Origin: Aquisalinus luteolus
GTDB lineage: Bacteria; Pseudomonadota; Alphaproteobacteria; Caulobacterales; Parvularculaceae
Assembly: GCF_009712425.2 (NCBI RefSeq)
Contig: NZ_VCJR02000001.1
Coordinates: 434,001 to 498,000 of the forward strand
Direction of reading: 5' to 3'
Length of the DNA stretch: 64,000 nt
In this document: positions 33,486 through 42,927 of the stretch, one piece after another
Position numbering within the stretch: the stretch's first letter is position 1
Layout: each line of letters opens with the position of its first letter
The notes under the pieces: model-generated
The model's input: the letters and a program-made list of their open reading frames with translations, nothing else
Told to the model about the DNA's origin: nothing
Databases searched by the model: none
Program-made: the position numbers and the translations under genes

Positions 33486-35084
33486 ATGCTGAAAATCACC
33501 AATCTCGACTATCGTATCGATGCCCGCCCGCTGTTTGAAAATGCCACGGCCCATATCGCGCCGGGCTGGAAGGTCGGCCTTGTCGGCCGCAACGGCACCG
33601 GCAAGTCGACCCTGCTCAGGATCATCCGCGAGGAGATCGCCAACCCGTCGCCGGACAGCTCCGTCAAGATGCAGAACCGTGCCCGGCTCGGCTGGGTCGC
33701 GCAGGAGGTCGAGGCCAGCGACGATACCATTCTCGACGTCGTTCTCGCCGCCGATGAAGAGCGCCACCGGCTGATGCAGGAAGTCGAAACGGCGACCGAT
33801 CCCGACCGGATTTCCGACATCCACACCCGCCTTCTCGATATCGATGCGTGGACGGCGGAGGCGCGCGCCGCCTCGGTTCTGACCGGTCTCGGGTTCACCA
33901 ATGACGATCTCTACCGTTCGACGCGCGAGTTCTCCGGCGGTTGGCGGATGCGCGCCGCGCTGGCGGGGGTGTTGTTTTCCCAGCCAGACCTGCTGCTGCT
34001 TGATGAGCCGACCAACTATCTTGATCTGGAAGGGGCGGCATGGCTGGAAGGCTACATCCAGCGCTATCCGTATACGGTCATTATCGTTTCCCACGACCGC
34101 GACCTGCTGAACCGCTGCGTTACACACACCATGGCGCTGGAGCACAGGCAATTGTCTATCTGCCCGGGCGGCTATGATGCATGGCTGAATTTGCGCGCGG
34201 CGAAAGTCGCTCAGCTGGAAAGCCAGCGGGCAAAGCAGGAGGCCGATCGCGCCCACCTGCAGGCTTTCGTCGACCGGTTCAAGGCGCAGGCCTCAAAGGC
34301 CCGGCAGGCCCAGTCGCGGGTCAAGATGCTGGAAAAGATGCAGGACATTTCCATTCCGCTGGCAGAGCGTACCGTGCCGTTCAGCTTCCCTGCGCCGAAG
34401 GACCAGATGTCGCCGCCCATGCTGCAGCTGCATGACGCGGATCTTGGCTATGGCGCCGATGCGAAGATCCTGTCCGGCGTCGACCTGCGCGTCGATCCGG
34501 ATGATCGCATCGCAATCGTTGGCACGAACGGGCAGGGCAAGACGACCCTCGTCAAATCGATCGCCCGGCGCCTGCCGCTGATGGCCGGCGAATGCACGGC
34601 GGCCAGCGCCTTGCGGGTCGGCTATTTCTCGCAGGACCAGCTCGACGAGCTGACCCCTGGCTATACCGTGCTCGAGCATGTCGCAGAGGCGCTGCCAAAG
34701 GGGACGCCCGGCGCCAAGCAACGTGCGACGGCGGCGCAGATGGGGTTCTCTAACGAGAAGGTAGACACGCAAGTCGAGAAACTGTCAGGCGGCGAAAAAG
34801 TGCGCCTGCTGCTGGGCCTGATGTCGCTCGACAAGCCGCATATCCTGATCCTCGACGAGCCGACATCCCACCTCGACATCGACAGCCGCGAAGCGCTGAT
34901 CTACGCGATCAACGATTTCAAGGGCGCGGTGTTGCTGATCACCCACGACGTCTTTCTTGCAGAGGCGACCGCCGACCAGCTCTGGCTGGTCAAGGATGGC
35001 AGGGCGCGCGTTTACGACGGCGACCTGAACGACTACCGGGCATTGGTCACGCAGGCTGACCGGGGGAAAAGCAAGGTCGCATGA
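33486..35084 (+). CDS. ABC-F family ATPase
   Basis: A 532-residue soluble protein with two ABC domains and no membrane segment. Walker A motifs are GRNGTGKST and GTNGQGKTT. Signature motifs are FSGGWRMR and LSGGEKVR. Walker B motifs are LLLLDEPTNYLD and ILILDEPTSHLD. The linker between the domains is helical and charged. ABC-F proteins act on ribosomes or in related quality control. The exact subfamily (Uup, EttA or other) is not decided here. It is monocistronic with a terminator. Confidence 0.92.
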   Translation: MLKITNLDYRIDARPLFENATAHIAPGWKVGLVGRNGTGKSTLLRIIREEIANPSPDSSVKMQNRARLGWVAQEVEASDDTILDVVLAADEERHRLMQEVETATDPDRISDIHTRLLDIDAWTAEARAASVLTGLGFTNDDLYRSTREFSGGWRMRAALAGVLFSQPDLLLLDEPTNYLDLEGAAWLEGYIQRYPYTVIIVSHDRDLLNRCVTHTMALEHRQLSICPGGYDAWLNLRAAKVAQLESQRAKQEADRAHLQAFVDRFKAQASKARQAQSRVKMLEKMQDISIPLAERTVPFSFPAPKDQMSPPMLQLHDADLGYGADAKILSGVDLRVDPDDRIAIVGTNGQGKTTLVKSIARRLPLMAGECTAASALRVGYFSQDQLDELTPGYTVLEHVAEALPKGTPGAKQRATAAQMGFSNEKVDTQVEKLSGGEKVRLLLGLMSLDKPHILILDEPTSHLDIDSREALIYAINDFKGAVLLITHDVFLAEATADQLWLVKDGRARVYDGDLNDYRALVTQADRGKSKVA

Positions 35085-35086
35085 AA

Positions 35087-35120
35087 ATACCCGCGCCATC
35101 ACAGCGCGGGTATAACTTTT
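35087..35120 (+). terminator. Intrinsic terminator of the ABC-F gene
   Basis: Arms ATACCCGCGC and GCGCGGGTAT, loop CATCACA, then AACTTTT. It lies between converging genes. Confidence 0.82.
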
Positions 35121-35135
35121 ATGCGGCTGGAATGA

Positions 35136-37649
35136 TCAGTCGTCAGACAGATCCATCACTGCATTCATCAGATAGATGTGCGACGCGCCGTTCGGGATGA
35201 CATATTCGTTCTGTCCCCAGAAGAACGGCCAGTCCTCGCGATTCTCCGGCAGGTCCGGTTTCAGCACGAGGATGCCGGGCACGGTGCCGCCGGCAATGTA
35301 GGAGAAGTCAGCCCGGTTGGTGCCGTAGGAGACCTTCTTCGACTGTGCGCCGACGCCGGAGACCAGCGACAGGTTATGCGCCGGGTGACGACCGAAGATG
35401 AAGTCGACGGCATCATAAATCTCGGCGGTATCGACCAAGCCGGGGAAGGTGCGGTGGATGTCATATTGCAGGATCGCACCATTGACGACCGTGCCGCTGC
35501 CAGCCCAGCCGCCGCGGGTGATCAGCACACCGAACGGATTGTCGGCCGCGCTCTCCTCGCGCTGGACAAGCCAGCTTTCGGATGCCGCGCGCACCTCTTC
35601 TGAATACGCCTGCGGCATCATCGGCACGATGGCGAGGGCGGATGTGCCGATGAAGGGGAAGAACTGCTCTTTGGCCTCGTCCCAGTACCGGCCAGCCGCT
35701 TCGGCGTAGGTGTCGTCGCCGGTCGTCAGCAGCAGCTCGGCAGCGGCGCGGAAGCGCTCGACCTCCACCGGCCCGCCGGTGGTGTTGCCATGGCGATAGA
35801 GATCGGGCTCCTTGCCTTCCTCCTCGGCGAAGGTCTCGACCGCAATGGAGAGGGCCTTGTCGGCCAATTCGTCATTATACCCTTCCAGGGCCCGTGCAGC
35901 GGCGGCGAGCCCGGCGAGGGAGCCATAGTTCAGCGCGCTTGACTTGGACGTGAACGCCCAGCGGTCATCAAGCTTGCCGGAGCGGCCGCTGCCGACTTCA
36001 CCGGCAACCTCGTGTTCGCCGAGGCTGGCGTCATAGACGAGATTGTCGGTCTTGGTCACGCCATCGCCGAGATGGGTGTACTGACCAAGGTCGGGCTCGA
36101 CGATGCCGTGGATGGCGTGGCCGACGGCATCGAACTGCGCGACCAGCTGCAGCGTGCCGTGCTCGATTTGTTGCAGCAGGTCGGCCTTGCCGTCGGGGAT
36201 ATGCATTTCCACATGGCGGATGTCTTGCTGGACCTGCGTCTGGTCACGGGTGATCCCGAACTTGTCCCAGGCTGCAACGAGAGTGCGGATCGTGCCATAC
36301 TGGCTCTGTGTACGGATGTCATAGTCGCCGGCATCGTACCAGCCGCCAATGTTCAGGCCGGGGATGTGTTCCAGCGGCTCGAACGCCGTGTCGGTGGTCG
36401 GTCCCTGCGCATAGAGATCGTGGTGGACATGGTCGACCGGTGCCTGCAGCGCATCATCGAGATGGGAGGCCCCATGCCAGACGCGATAACCCTCATTGAC
36501 GAACATATGGTCCATCTGCGCCGGGAAGAAGACGTCCAGCGTCGCGTGCCATGTCGTGTCGTAGACATCCTCGGCGATGGGGAAGGTGACCGTGCGCTCG
36601 CCATCATACTCGATGGCATAAAGCCCGGGCTCGGTGATGCTGCTGAAGTCGATGGTCGCATAGTCATAGCGCAGATAGTCGCCCCACGGTTCGACCGCCG
36701 GTTCCAGCACGGTGGAGACGGTGCCGTCGGCATCCATCTTCAGGATATTCGCGGTGGCTGGCGCGGTGTCGTTATCGTCAAGCTCGACGACGGCAATCTT
36801 GGAACGCTCCGGCGTATAGCCGACCTGCGAGAAGGAGACGACCGGTTCGCGTACGAAGTTCGGGTCGCTGTCGACATCGATGGTCCATTCGAGGACCTTG
36901 CCTTCCTTGCCAGCGGGCAGGAGGGAGCGGAACACATACCAGCCATTCTGGGCCTGGTTGCGGCCGTCATAGAGGGAGATGTCGGTGTTCCCGGCACTGA
37001 GGGTTATCTGATGGCTGTCATCGCCGGGGGCGAGCACGAAGGTCTTGGCGCTTGCGATGGCTTTGGCCTCAGCGCGCGTGCCCCAGGCCTCGTCCTGATA
37101 CGGCATTTCCATGGCGCTCGACGCATAAGGCGGGAACAGGCCCGGTCTGCCATCGGCGAGATACGGCTTGTCCCAGTATTGCGACGGGATGAACTCGAGG
37201 TTGAACCCGGCCTTGCCTTCCAGTTCCCTGGGCAGGGCCTTTGGCAGGTTGACACTGACGACGACCTGGTCGCCCTTCGTCTCAGAGCGGATGGTGTAGG
37301 AAAAGTCGTACTCGTCATAATTCAGGGTCGCGGTGATGACGCCGTCTTCCTCGCTGACCTCGCGCTCGACGAACAGTCCGATCGGGTCCCATTGGCCGGG
37401 GGTCGCCGACAGGCGCACATCGCCATTGGTCGCGGTGCGGATTCCGTGCTGCACGATCTCGACGCCGGAAATCTTGGAGTCGGAAAACAGGCTGTCATAA
37501 TAGTTGGAGAAGACGAGGACATTGGCGCCCGGCTTGGCGTAATAGCCGTCCTCCGTCAGTTCCATGTCCTGCGCGCCGGCGGTAGCGAGAACCCCGGCGG
37601 CGGCATAGGCAGCAGCGCAGGCAAACAGGCGTAACCCCTTGATGGTCAT
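35136..37649 (-). CDS. Secreted glycoside hydrolase family 9 (cellulase-type)
   Basis: An 837-residue protein with a signal peptide (ending TAGAQD), an N-terminal extra region, and an Ig-like CelD_N-type domain (VSFSQVGYTPERSKIAVVEL). A C-terminal (alpha/alpha)6 GH9 domain follows. GH9 landmarks: GGWYDAGDYDI with the catalytic Asp pair, DFIFGRHPAHNLSLVSGVG, and PFFWGQNEYVIPNG with the acid Glu. GH9 enzymes cleave beta-1,4-glucans. A LacI-like operator lies just upstream. Substrate is inferred from the family only. Confidence 0.9.
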   Translation of the reverse strand: MTIKGLRLFACAAAYAAAGVLATAGAQDMELTEDGYYAKPGANVLVFSNYYDSLFSDSKISGVEIVQHGIRTATNGDVRLSATPGQWDPIGLFVEREVSEEDGVITATLNYDEYDFSYTIRSETKGDQVVVSVNLPKALPRELEGKAGFNLEFIPSQYWDKPYLADGRPGLFPPYASSAMEMPYQDEAWGTRAEAKAIASAKTFVLAPGDDSHQITLSAGNTDISLYDGRNQAQNGWYVFRSLLPAGKEGKVLEWTIDVDSDPNFVREPVVSFSQVGYTPERSKIAVVELDDNDTAPATANILKMDADGTVSTVLEPAVEPWGDYLRYDYATIDFSSITEPGLYAIEYDGERTVTFPIAEDVYDTTWHATLDVFFPAQMDHMFVNEGYRVWHGASHLDDALQAPVDHVHHDLYAQGPTTDTAFEPLEHIPGLNIGGWYDAGDYDIRTQSQYGTIRTLVAAWDKFGITRDQTQVQQDIRHVEMHIPDGKADLLQQIEHGTLQLVAQFDAVGHAIHGIVEPDLGQYTHLGDGVTKTDNLVYDASLGEHEVAGEVGSGRSGKLDDRWAFTSKSSALNYGSLAGLAAAARALEGYNDELADKALSIAVETFAEEEGKEPDLYRHGNTTGGPVEVERFRAAAELLLTTGDDTYAEAAGRYWDEAKEQFFPFIGTSALAIVPMMPQAYSEEVRAASESWLVQREESAADNPFGVLITRGGWAGSGTVVNGAILQYDIHRTFPGLVDTAEIYDAVDFIFGRHPAHNLSLVSGVGAQSKKVSYGTNRADFSYIAGGTVPGILVLKPDLPENREDWPFFWGQNEYVIPNGASHIYLMNAVMDLSDD

Positions 37650-37685
37650 TGTATTTTCCTTCCCTGTGGCAGTTTATTATGTTTT

Positions 37686-37699
37686 GGTGAGCGCTAACA
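37686..37699. promoter_or_regulatory. LacI-family-like operator upstream of the GH9 gene
   Basis: GGTGAGCGCTAACA matches the symmetric TGTTAGCGCTAACA form at 12 of 14 positions, including the central AGCGCT. It lies 37 bp before the GH9 start codon. Confidence 0.5.
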
Positions 37700-37749
37700 T
37701 ATCACGCCATCGCCAACAGTGCCACGGGGAAGGGCAAGCCCCTTTCGAC

Positions 37750-38886
37750 CTACATTTGCCTCAGGGTCGACAGCATGGCGTCGAGGACCGCGCCGCCGAG
37801 GCGGGCGCAACGGGCCGGGGACCAGCCATACTCCGTGTCCGGCGTTTCGACCGTGTCCTTGAACGGCATTTCCAGCGTCATGGCGAGGCAGCCGAAGGTC
37901 CTGGCCATATAATTCGTGCAGATCGACAGGTCCGCACTGCCCGGTGCGCCCACCGGATAGCCGACCTTCGTCTGGAAATCCGGGCTGGCCGCGACATAGG
38001 CGTTCTTGAAATGGTCGAGCAGCATCTGGTCGCGATTGCTCCAGCCCTCGATGCCTTCAGCGCCTGCAATGAAGTTATAAGGCAGGGCTTCATCCCCGTG
38101 GACATCTAAAGAGAGATCGACACCGGTTTCCTTCATCTTTTCCAGCACGTGATAGACTTCGGGGCTTTTCTCGAGACTCGCCTTGTCCCATTCGCGGTTG
38201 AGATTGGTGCCGACGGCGTTGGTGCGCAGGTGCCCGCGGCGGGAGCCGTCCGGGTTCATGTTCGGCACCACATGGAAGACGACCTGATCGAGCAGGGTGC
38301 GGGCGACGGGATCGTCCTCGTCGAGCAGACGGTCGAGGAAGCCTTCCATCCACCATTCGGCCATTGTCTCGCCCGGATGCTGGCGGGCATCGACCCAGAA
38401 CACTTTTTTTCCCTCGCCGGGCTCGCCGATGGTGAGCAGGTCCATGTCCTGCCCGTCGAGAGTATGGCCGAGGACGGAGACATGACAGCGGTCGGACAGG
38501 GCGGCCGACGCGATGAGGTCGGCATGGCGCTCCATGGAATAAGGTGCAAAGTAAGCATAATAGACCGAGTTCAGGCCCGGCGTATGATTGATGACCAGCT
38601 TGCCGTCCTTATACGTCGTGTCGACGCGGAACCACGTCTCGCGATCGTAAGAAGCGACGGCGCGGTAATCCGGCCAACCCTGCGGATAGGCGGCGCTCGC
38701 CGCATTTTCGATGGTCATCGTAACGGGTACGGCCTCGGCGCCGCTCAGCCGGAAATAGAACCACTGGTAGAAATCGGACTGATGGTCCTTGCGGATTTCA
38801 AGGCGAATATCGCTGGCGTCGTCACAGGCATTGCAGATGATGTTGCCGCCGTCGAAATTGCTGGAGATGATGAGTTTTTCCGGCAT
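37750..38886 (-). CDS. M14 family zinc carboxypeptidase (cytosolic CCP-like)
   Basis: A 378-residue protein with an N-terminal beta domain (SSNFDGGNIICNACDDAS...FYFRLSGAEA) followed by a carboxypeptidase fold. The zinc motif is RQHPGETMAEW, the third ligand is probably His in LSLDVHGDEALPYNF, and the catalytic Glu is in TLEMPFKD. This layout is that of bacterial cytosolic carboxypeptidase-like (M14D) enzymes. No signal peptide. Substrate unknown. It follows the GH9 gene by about 100 bp upstream on the same strand. Confidence 0.9.
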   Translation of the reverse strand: MPEKLIISSNFDGGNIICNACDDASDIRLEIRKDHQSDFYQWFYFRLSGAEAVPVTMTIENAASAAYPQGWPDYRAVASYDRETWFRVDTTYKDGKLVINHTPGLNSVYYAYFAPYSMERHADLIASAALSDRCHVSVLGHTLDGQDMDLLTIGEPGEGKKVFWVDARQHPGETMAEWWMEGFLDRLLDEDDPVARTLLDQVVFHVVPNMNPDGSRRGHLRTNAVGTNLNREWDKASLEKSPEVYHVLEKMKETGVDLSLDVHGDEALPYNFIAGAEGIEGWSNRDQMLLDHFKNAYVAASPDFQTKVGYPVGAPGSADLSICTNYMARTFGCLAMTLEMPFKDTVETPDTEYGWSPARCARLGGAVLDAMLSTLRQM

Positions 38887-38994
38887 GAGAGCTCCTTGAA
38901 GCTGTTGCGTCTCGTGCCGGATAGGTAGGCCGTGTGTCCGGCTCTGGCAACCACCGGGACAGAACCCGGGTTGCCATGCCAGAGATTTACGTTG

Positions 38995-40830
38995 CTACTG
39001 ACTGAAGGCCGACGGATGCTCGTCGGAAACGCCCAGTGCGCGTTCCAAAGCTGTGCCGACGCGGACGACGGCGTTTTCGCCAAAGAGAGGCCCCCAGATG
39101 GAGGTGGCACGGGGCACGCGGAAGGTTTCCACGCTTTCATCGGCTGGTTGGCCGAAGATCGTCCGTGTGGGGCGGTCGGCAAAGCCGGCTTTCAGCGCCA
39201 GGCAGGGATGGCCAGTGAAGTTCGTTGCCACCAGCGCGCCACCGGCAAAGTTCGGGCCGATCAGCACGTCTATATCCTCAAACACCGCGCCAACCTCGGC
39301 CATCACCCGGCGGCGCAGGCGGTCGAGCTGGATGTAATCGACGGCGGAATAGAAGCGCACACCGCGCCAAGAGTTCGGCCAGGCATTGTCGTCCTGCCAG
39401 GTCAGCTCGTCGTCGCGGTTTTCCAGCGTCAGCTCGGCGAAGGCGGCGGCGGCTTCGGCAAGCACGATGGTGGTCAGGTCGCCATAGGGCAGGTCGGGCC
39501 AGGCGACCTCGCGCATGGTCGCGCCGAGGCTGCGGGCCGCTTCCAGTGCTGCCTTGTCGACATCGTCGGCCTCTTCATACCAGCCGGGCACATAGCCGAT
39601 GGTCATGCCGGCAAGGTCAGCCGTGCCATCATAGGCGAAATTGCTGCGCAGGCTGGACGGGTCGGATGCGTCATAGCCGTTGATGACGCTCATCACCGCG
39701 GCAGTATCCTCCGCATAGCGACAGATCGGGCCGATCTTGTCGAGCGACCAGCACAGCGCCATGGCACCGCTGCGCGAGACGCGCCCGAAGGTGGGGCGCA
39801 GGCCGGTCGTGCCGCAGCGCTCCGACGGGGAGACGATGGAGCCCAGCGTCTCGGTACCGATGGAGAAGGCGCACAGGCCCGCAGCCGTCGCCGAGGCAGA
39901 GCCTGCAGAGGAGCCGGAGGAGCCTTCATTCGGGTTCCACGGGTTGCGGGTCACGCCGCCGAACCAGATGTCGCCATAGGCGATGGCCCCGGCCGTGGAT
40001 TTTGCCAGATGTACCGCGCCGCCTTCGTTGAGCAGGCGGGTGACCGTTGCGTCGTTTTCGGCGATCCGGTCCTTGTATGGTTCAGCGCCCCAGCTGGTGC
40101 GTATGCCGGCTGTGTCGATAATATCCTTCATCACGTAGGGAATGCCGTGGAGCGGCCCCTTGTCGGTACCGGCTGCGAGCAGCCGGTCCGCTTCGTCGGC
40201 CTGTTGCAGGGCAAGCTCTGGTGTGACGGTCACGAAGCATTCCAGCTGGCCACCGAAGCGCTCGATCCGGTCGAGATAGATTTCCGTCAGGCGGCGGGAG
40301 GTGATCGAACCATCGCGCAGCCAGCGACCCAAGGAGACCGCCGACGAAAAGGCGATCTGTGTATCCGTAGACGGAAGGCTGCCACTATCACCGGACGGGG
40401 CGAAGACTTCCTGTACAGGTGGCTCGGGGCTTTCAGGCAGGCGCGGGTCGAAAGTCAGGGCGGGGGCGAGATCGTTCGGCATCGCCTGGGCGCGGATGCT
40501 GGCGATTGATTCCAGTTGGCTTTCCACGAAGGAGAGCATCTGTTCGCGTTCGGCGCCGGTGTAATCGAGACCGAGGATCTTTTCGGCCTCGGACAGGGTA
40601 TCGACCGTCAGTCCGCTACCCTCTGCCTCGTTCCCGGTCAGCCCTTGCGGTACACCCTGCATCCCGGTTTCTCCCTGTGATGATCCTTGAGATGATTGTT
40701 GCGAGCACGCACTGACGAGGGGAACCGTCAGGGCACCCAGCGTGGCCTTGCGCAGGAAATCGCGGCGCAGCTCACCATTCTGAGTGTCGTTCCTTGCTGG
40801 CGAATTTTCAGACTGTCCCTTGCTGGTCAT
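38995..40830 (-). CDS. Amidase signature family protein with Tat/lipoprotein signal
   Basis: A 611-residue protein. The N-terminus has RRDFLRKATLGALTVPLVSAC, a twin-arginine signal with a possible lipobox Cys. The amidase domain has the Ser-Ser-Lys triad: Lys in GIPYVMKDIID, Ser-rich NEGSSGSSAGSASATAAGL and IGTETLGSIVSPS. The enzyme probably hydrolyses a C-N amide bond in the periplasm; the substrate is not predictable. The ATG at 40830 follows GAGGAG. Confidence 0.9.
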   Translation of the reverse strand: MTSKGQSENSPARNDTQNGELRRDFLRKATLGALTVPLVSACSQQSSQGSSQGETGMQGVPQGLTGNEAEGSGLTVDTLSEAEKILGLDYTGAEREQMLSFVESQLESIASIRAQAMPNDLAPALTFDPRLPESPEPPVQEVFAPSGDSGSLPSTDTQIAFSSAVSLGRWLRDGSITSRRLTEIYLDRIERFGGQLECFVTVTPELALQQADEADRLLAAGTDKGPLHGIPYVMKDIIDTAGIRTSWGAEPYKDRIAENDATVTRLLNEGGAVHLAKSTAGAIAYGDIWFGGVTRNPWNPNEGSSGSSAGSASATAAGLCAFSIGTETLGSIVSPSERCGTTGLRPTFGRVSRSGAMALCWSLDKIGPICRYAEDTAAVMSVINGYDASDPSSLRSNFAYDGTADLAGMTIGYVPGWYEEADDVDKAALEAARSLGATMREVAWPDLPYGDLTTIVLAEAAAAFAELTLENRDDELTWQDDNAWPNSWRGVRFYSAVDYIQLDRLRRRVMAEVGAVFEDIDVLIGPNFAGGALVATNFTGHPCLALKAGFADRPTRTIFGQPADESVETFRVPRATSIWGPLFGENAVVRVGTALERALGVSDEHPSAFSQ

Positions 40831-41023
40831 TTAATGGCTCCTCGACCCAACCCGTTAAAACCTGTGAGCAAAGGTAAGCAGACCGTAGGGCGCGTCAAGC
40901 AGGCCTTTTGGCGCGCCAGCGGTGCAGTTGAGGCGGCTTTGATAGTCCAGCCTGTCACCCGTCTTGATTCGGGTATGCCAACGGGCCTAGGCTGCACCAA
41001 GGGAGAGTATGAGGGAGATTTTC

Positions 41024-41560
41024 ATGAAGAAAAGTGTTTTGATGCTGATGCTCGGCGCGGTTGCGGCGACAGGGGTCACCGGGTCGGCGGTGGCTCAGGA
41101 TCTGACCTTGGCAGACGATTCGCGCCTGATCCGGTCGGTTACGCTGGCAGAGCTGGAGGCGATTGTCGCCATCAAGGGCGATCAGCTGGTGTCCACGGGT
41201 GAGAATGGCGTCGTCTCGGTCAATGCCACAACCCCGGAAGGGCTCAGCTATCGCATGATCGGCACGGTCTGTTCCGAAGAGGCTGTTCCCAGCTGCAAGG
41301 GCATCCACATGGTAGTCACGTATGCCGTCAGCGATCGGGTAAATGACATGGTCGTCAACACGGCCAGCAAGCGCACCTTCGTGACGAGCGTCTGGCAGGA
41401 GGAAGGCCAGCTCGGCATCAGCCGGTACCTTATCCTCGATGGTGGCCAGACGATGGAAAACATCAAGATCAACTACGATAATTTCCTGTCCGCCGTAGAC
41501 GCCATCGTTGCCGATATCTGGCCGGACTATGCCGAGGAAACAGAATACGAAGATCAGTAA
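41024..41560 (+). CDS. Secreted YbjN-like protein
   Basis: A 178-residue protein with a signal peptide (MKKSVLMLMLGAVAATGVTG...AVAQ) and the YbjN/CesT-like C-terminal pattern SRYLILDGGQTMENIKINYD...LSAVDAIVADIW. YbjN proteins are linked to stress and motility in enterobacteria; the secreted alphaproteobacterial forms are uncharacterised. The ATG at 41024 has GAGGGAG upstream. It runs tail-to-tail with the SDR gene. Confidence 0.7.
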   Translation: MKKSVLMLMLGAVAATGVTGSAVAQDLTLADDSRLIRSVTLAELEAIVAIKGDQLVSTGENGVVSVNATTPEGLSYRMIGTVCSEEAVPSCKGIHMVVTYAVSDRVNDMVVNTASKRTFVTSVWQEEGQLGISRYLILDGGQTMENIKINYDNFLSAVDAIVADIWPDYAEETEYEDQ

Positions 41561-41572
41561 ACGGATCCGGCT

Positions 41573-42310
41573 TCAAGGCTCTATGCGCTGGCCGGCATAG
41601 TCGAAGCACCAGCCGCTGTCATCGGGACCCAGCCCGTTCAGGACATTGAGCATCTCGCCGGTCGAATAGTCCGGCGAGAACAGCTTGCCTTCCGGCACGT
41701 TCTTCTGGAAAGGCTCCGACAGTCCGGTATCGACCGTGCCGGGATGCAGGCCGACGATCAGCGCCTTCCTGTTCTTGCGCGCCAGTTCGATCGACATTGT
41801 GCGGATGACCTGGTTCAGCGCGGCTTTCGAGGCTCGATAGCTGTGCCAGCCGCCGATCCTGTTGTCGCCGATGGACCCGACCCTCGCCGACAACGCAGCG
41901 ATGGCGGATTTCCGGTCACGGTCCAGCAGCGGCAGAAAATGCCTGGCGGCAATGGCCGGGGCGATGGTGTTGATGCGCAGGACTTCGGCCATCATGGTTG
42001 CATCGAGAGCGCTGTTGGATTTCTCCGGCGCGATATCGTCATCATGAAGAATGCCTGTCGCGATGATGCAAAGCTGTATCGGTCCGTCGATTGCCTTCGC
42101 CGCCGCGCTGACCTGTTCCTCGTCCGTGATATCGCACCCGGTAAAGCGGACCTTGCCCGAGCTGGCGGCCGGGCGACGCGAAAAGGCGTGAACCGTGGCG
42201 ACATTCCCGGCTGCTGCGAGATGTCTGACGAAAGCCGAGCCGATGCCGCCACCGGCACCGAATACAACAGCAGTGATATTGTCGCCAAAACTCGACAGGT
42301 CGATCGCCAT
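41573..42310 (-). CDS. Short-chain dehydrogenase/reductase
   Basis: A 245-residue SDR. The cofactor motif is VVFGAGGGIGSAFVRHL, and LSARVGSIGDNRIGGWHSYRASKAAL carries the Ser-Tyr-Lys catalytic residues (YRASK). The ATG at 42310 follows GAGAGGGACTGAC and lies two bases from the end of the DUF2256 gene. It is the last gene of the marR-kinase-regulator operon. NAD(P) preference and substrate are not evident. Confidence 0.87.
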   Translation of the reverse strand: MAIDLSSFGDNITAVVFGAGGGIGSAFVRHLAAAGNVATVHAFSRRPAASSGKVRFTGCDITDEEQVSAAAKAIDGPIQLCIIATGILHDDDIAPEKSNSALDATMMAEVLRINTIAPAIAARHFLPLLDRDRKSAIAALSARVGSIGDNRIGGWHSYRASKAALNQVIRTMSIELARKNRKALIVGLHPGTVDTGLSEPFQKNVPEGKLFSPDYSTGEMLNVLNGLGPDDSGWCFDYAGQRIEP

Positions 42311-42311
42311 G

Positions 42312-42491
42312 TCAGTCCCTCTCATCCGGTTTCGCCTCGTTTGGTCTGGACTGGCGGCATCGCTGGGAGCAATAGCGCACACTGTCCCAGTCACGCGCCC
42401 ATTTCTTGCGCCAGCTGAACGGCAGGCCACAGCCTGCGCAGGTCTTCTGCGGCAGGTCTGCCTTACTCACCGTCTTACCGTTGCGTTTCAT
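42312..42491 (-). CDS. DUF2256 small zinc-ribbon-like protein
   Basis: A 59-residue basic protein, [18 protein letters not shown] followed by [20 protein letters not shown] and YCSQRC. The Cys pairs CAGC and CSQRC are the mark of DUF2256. The family often stands beside SDR or photolyase-related genes. It overlaps neither neighbour but abuts the SDR start. Function unknown. Confidence 0.85.
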   Translation of the reverse strand: MKRNGKTVSKADLPQKTCAGCGLPFSWRKKWARDWDSVRYCSQRCRQSRPNEAKPDERD

Positions 42492-42537
42492 GAGCGGTGA
42501 TATAGAGAGGCTCGATTTGGCGGAAAGGGCAGTGCGG

Positions 42538-42927
42538 TCAATCCGCGGCACAGCTGTCGTCCGGGCAGGACCGGTTAACTGCGTCGAGCAGTTCTTCATC
42601 GGTGAAGGGCTTGAACAGCACGGCGCAGGCATCGAGCACATCGGCGCGCGTGGAGACGGATTCCAGCGTGTGGCCGGGCCCACCGCCTGACATGATGACC
42701 ACCGGCAGCGTGTTGCCATCGGCCCGCAGGCGGGCGAGGACATCGAGCCCGTCCTCACTGCCCAGCCAGACATCGATGAGGGCACCGCAGAAATGCTGTT
42801 TTTTCAGCAATTCGGAAGCGCGGCTGCCGGTTTCGACATGGGTCGTTTCATAGCCATTGCGCTCCAGCACGAAGGAGACGGCCTCTGCCACGGTGGCGTC
42901 GTCTTCAATGATCAGGATTGACTTCAC
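42538..42927 (-). CDS. Response regulator, receiver domain only
   Basis: A 129-residue receiver with acidic pocket EDD and phospho-acceptor D52 in [20 protein letters not shown] and the lysine block [10 protein letters not shown]. There is no output domain, so it may act on a partner protein or pass the phosphate on. It shares an ATGA overlap with the histidine kinase gene at 42924-42927, so the two are a cognate pair. Confidence 0.9.
   Translation of the reverse strand: MKSILIIEDDATVAEAVSFVLERNGYETTHVETGSRASELLKKQHFCGALIDVWLGSEDGLDVLARLRADGNTLPVVIMSGGGPGHTLESVSTRADVLDACAVLFKPFTDEELLDAVNRSCPDDSCAAD

Noticed and set aside
36012-37634. A 540-codon plus-strand frame opposite the GH9 gene
   Set aside because: Composition is typical of antisense frames, and the GH9 motifs on the other strand are clear.
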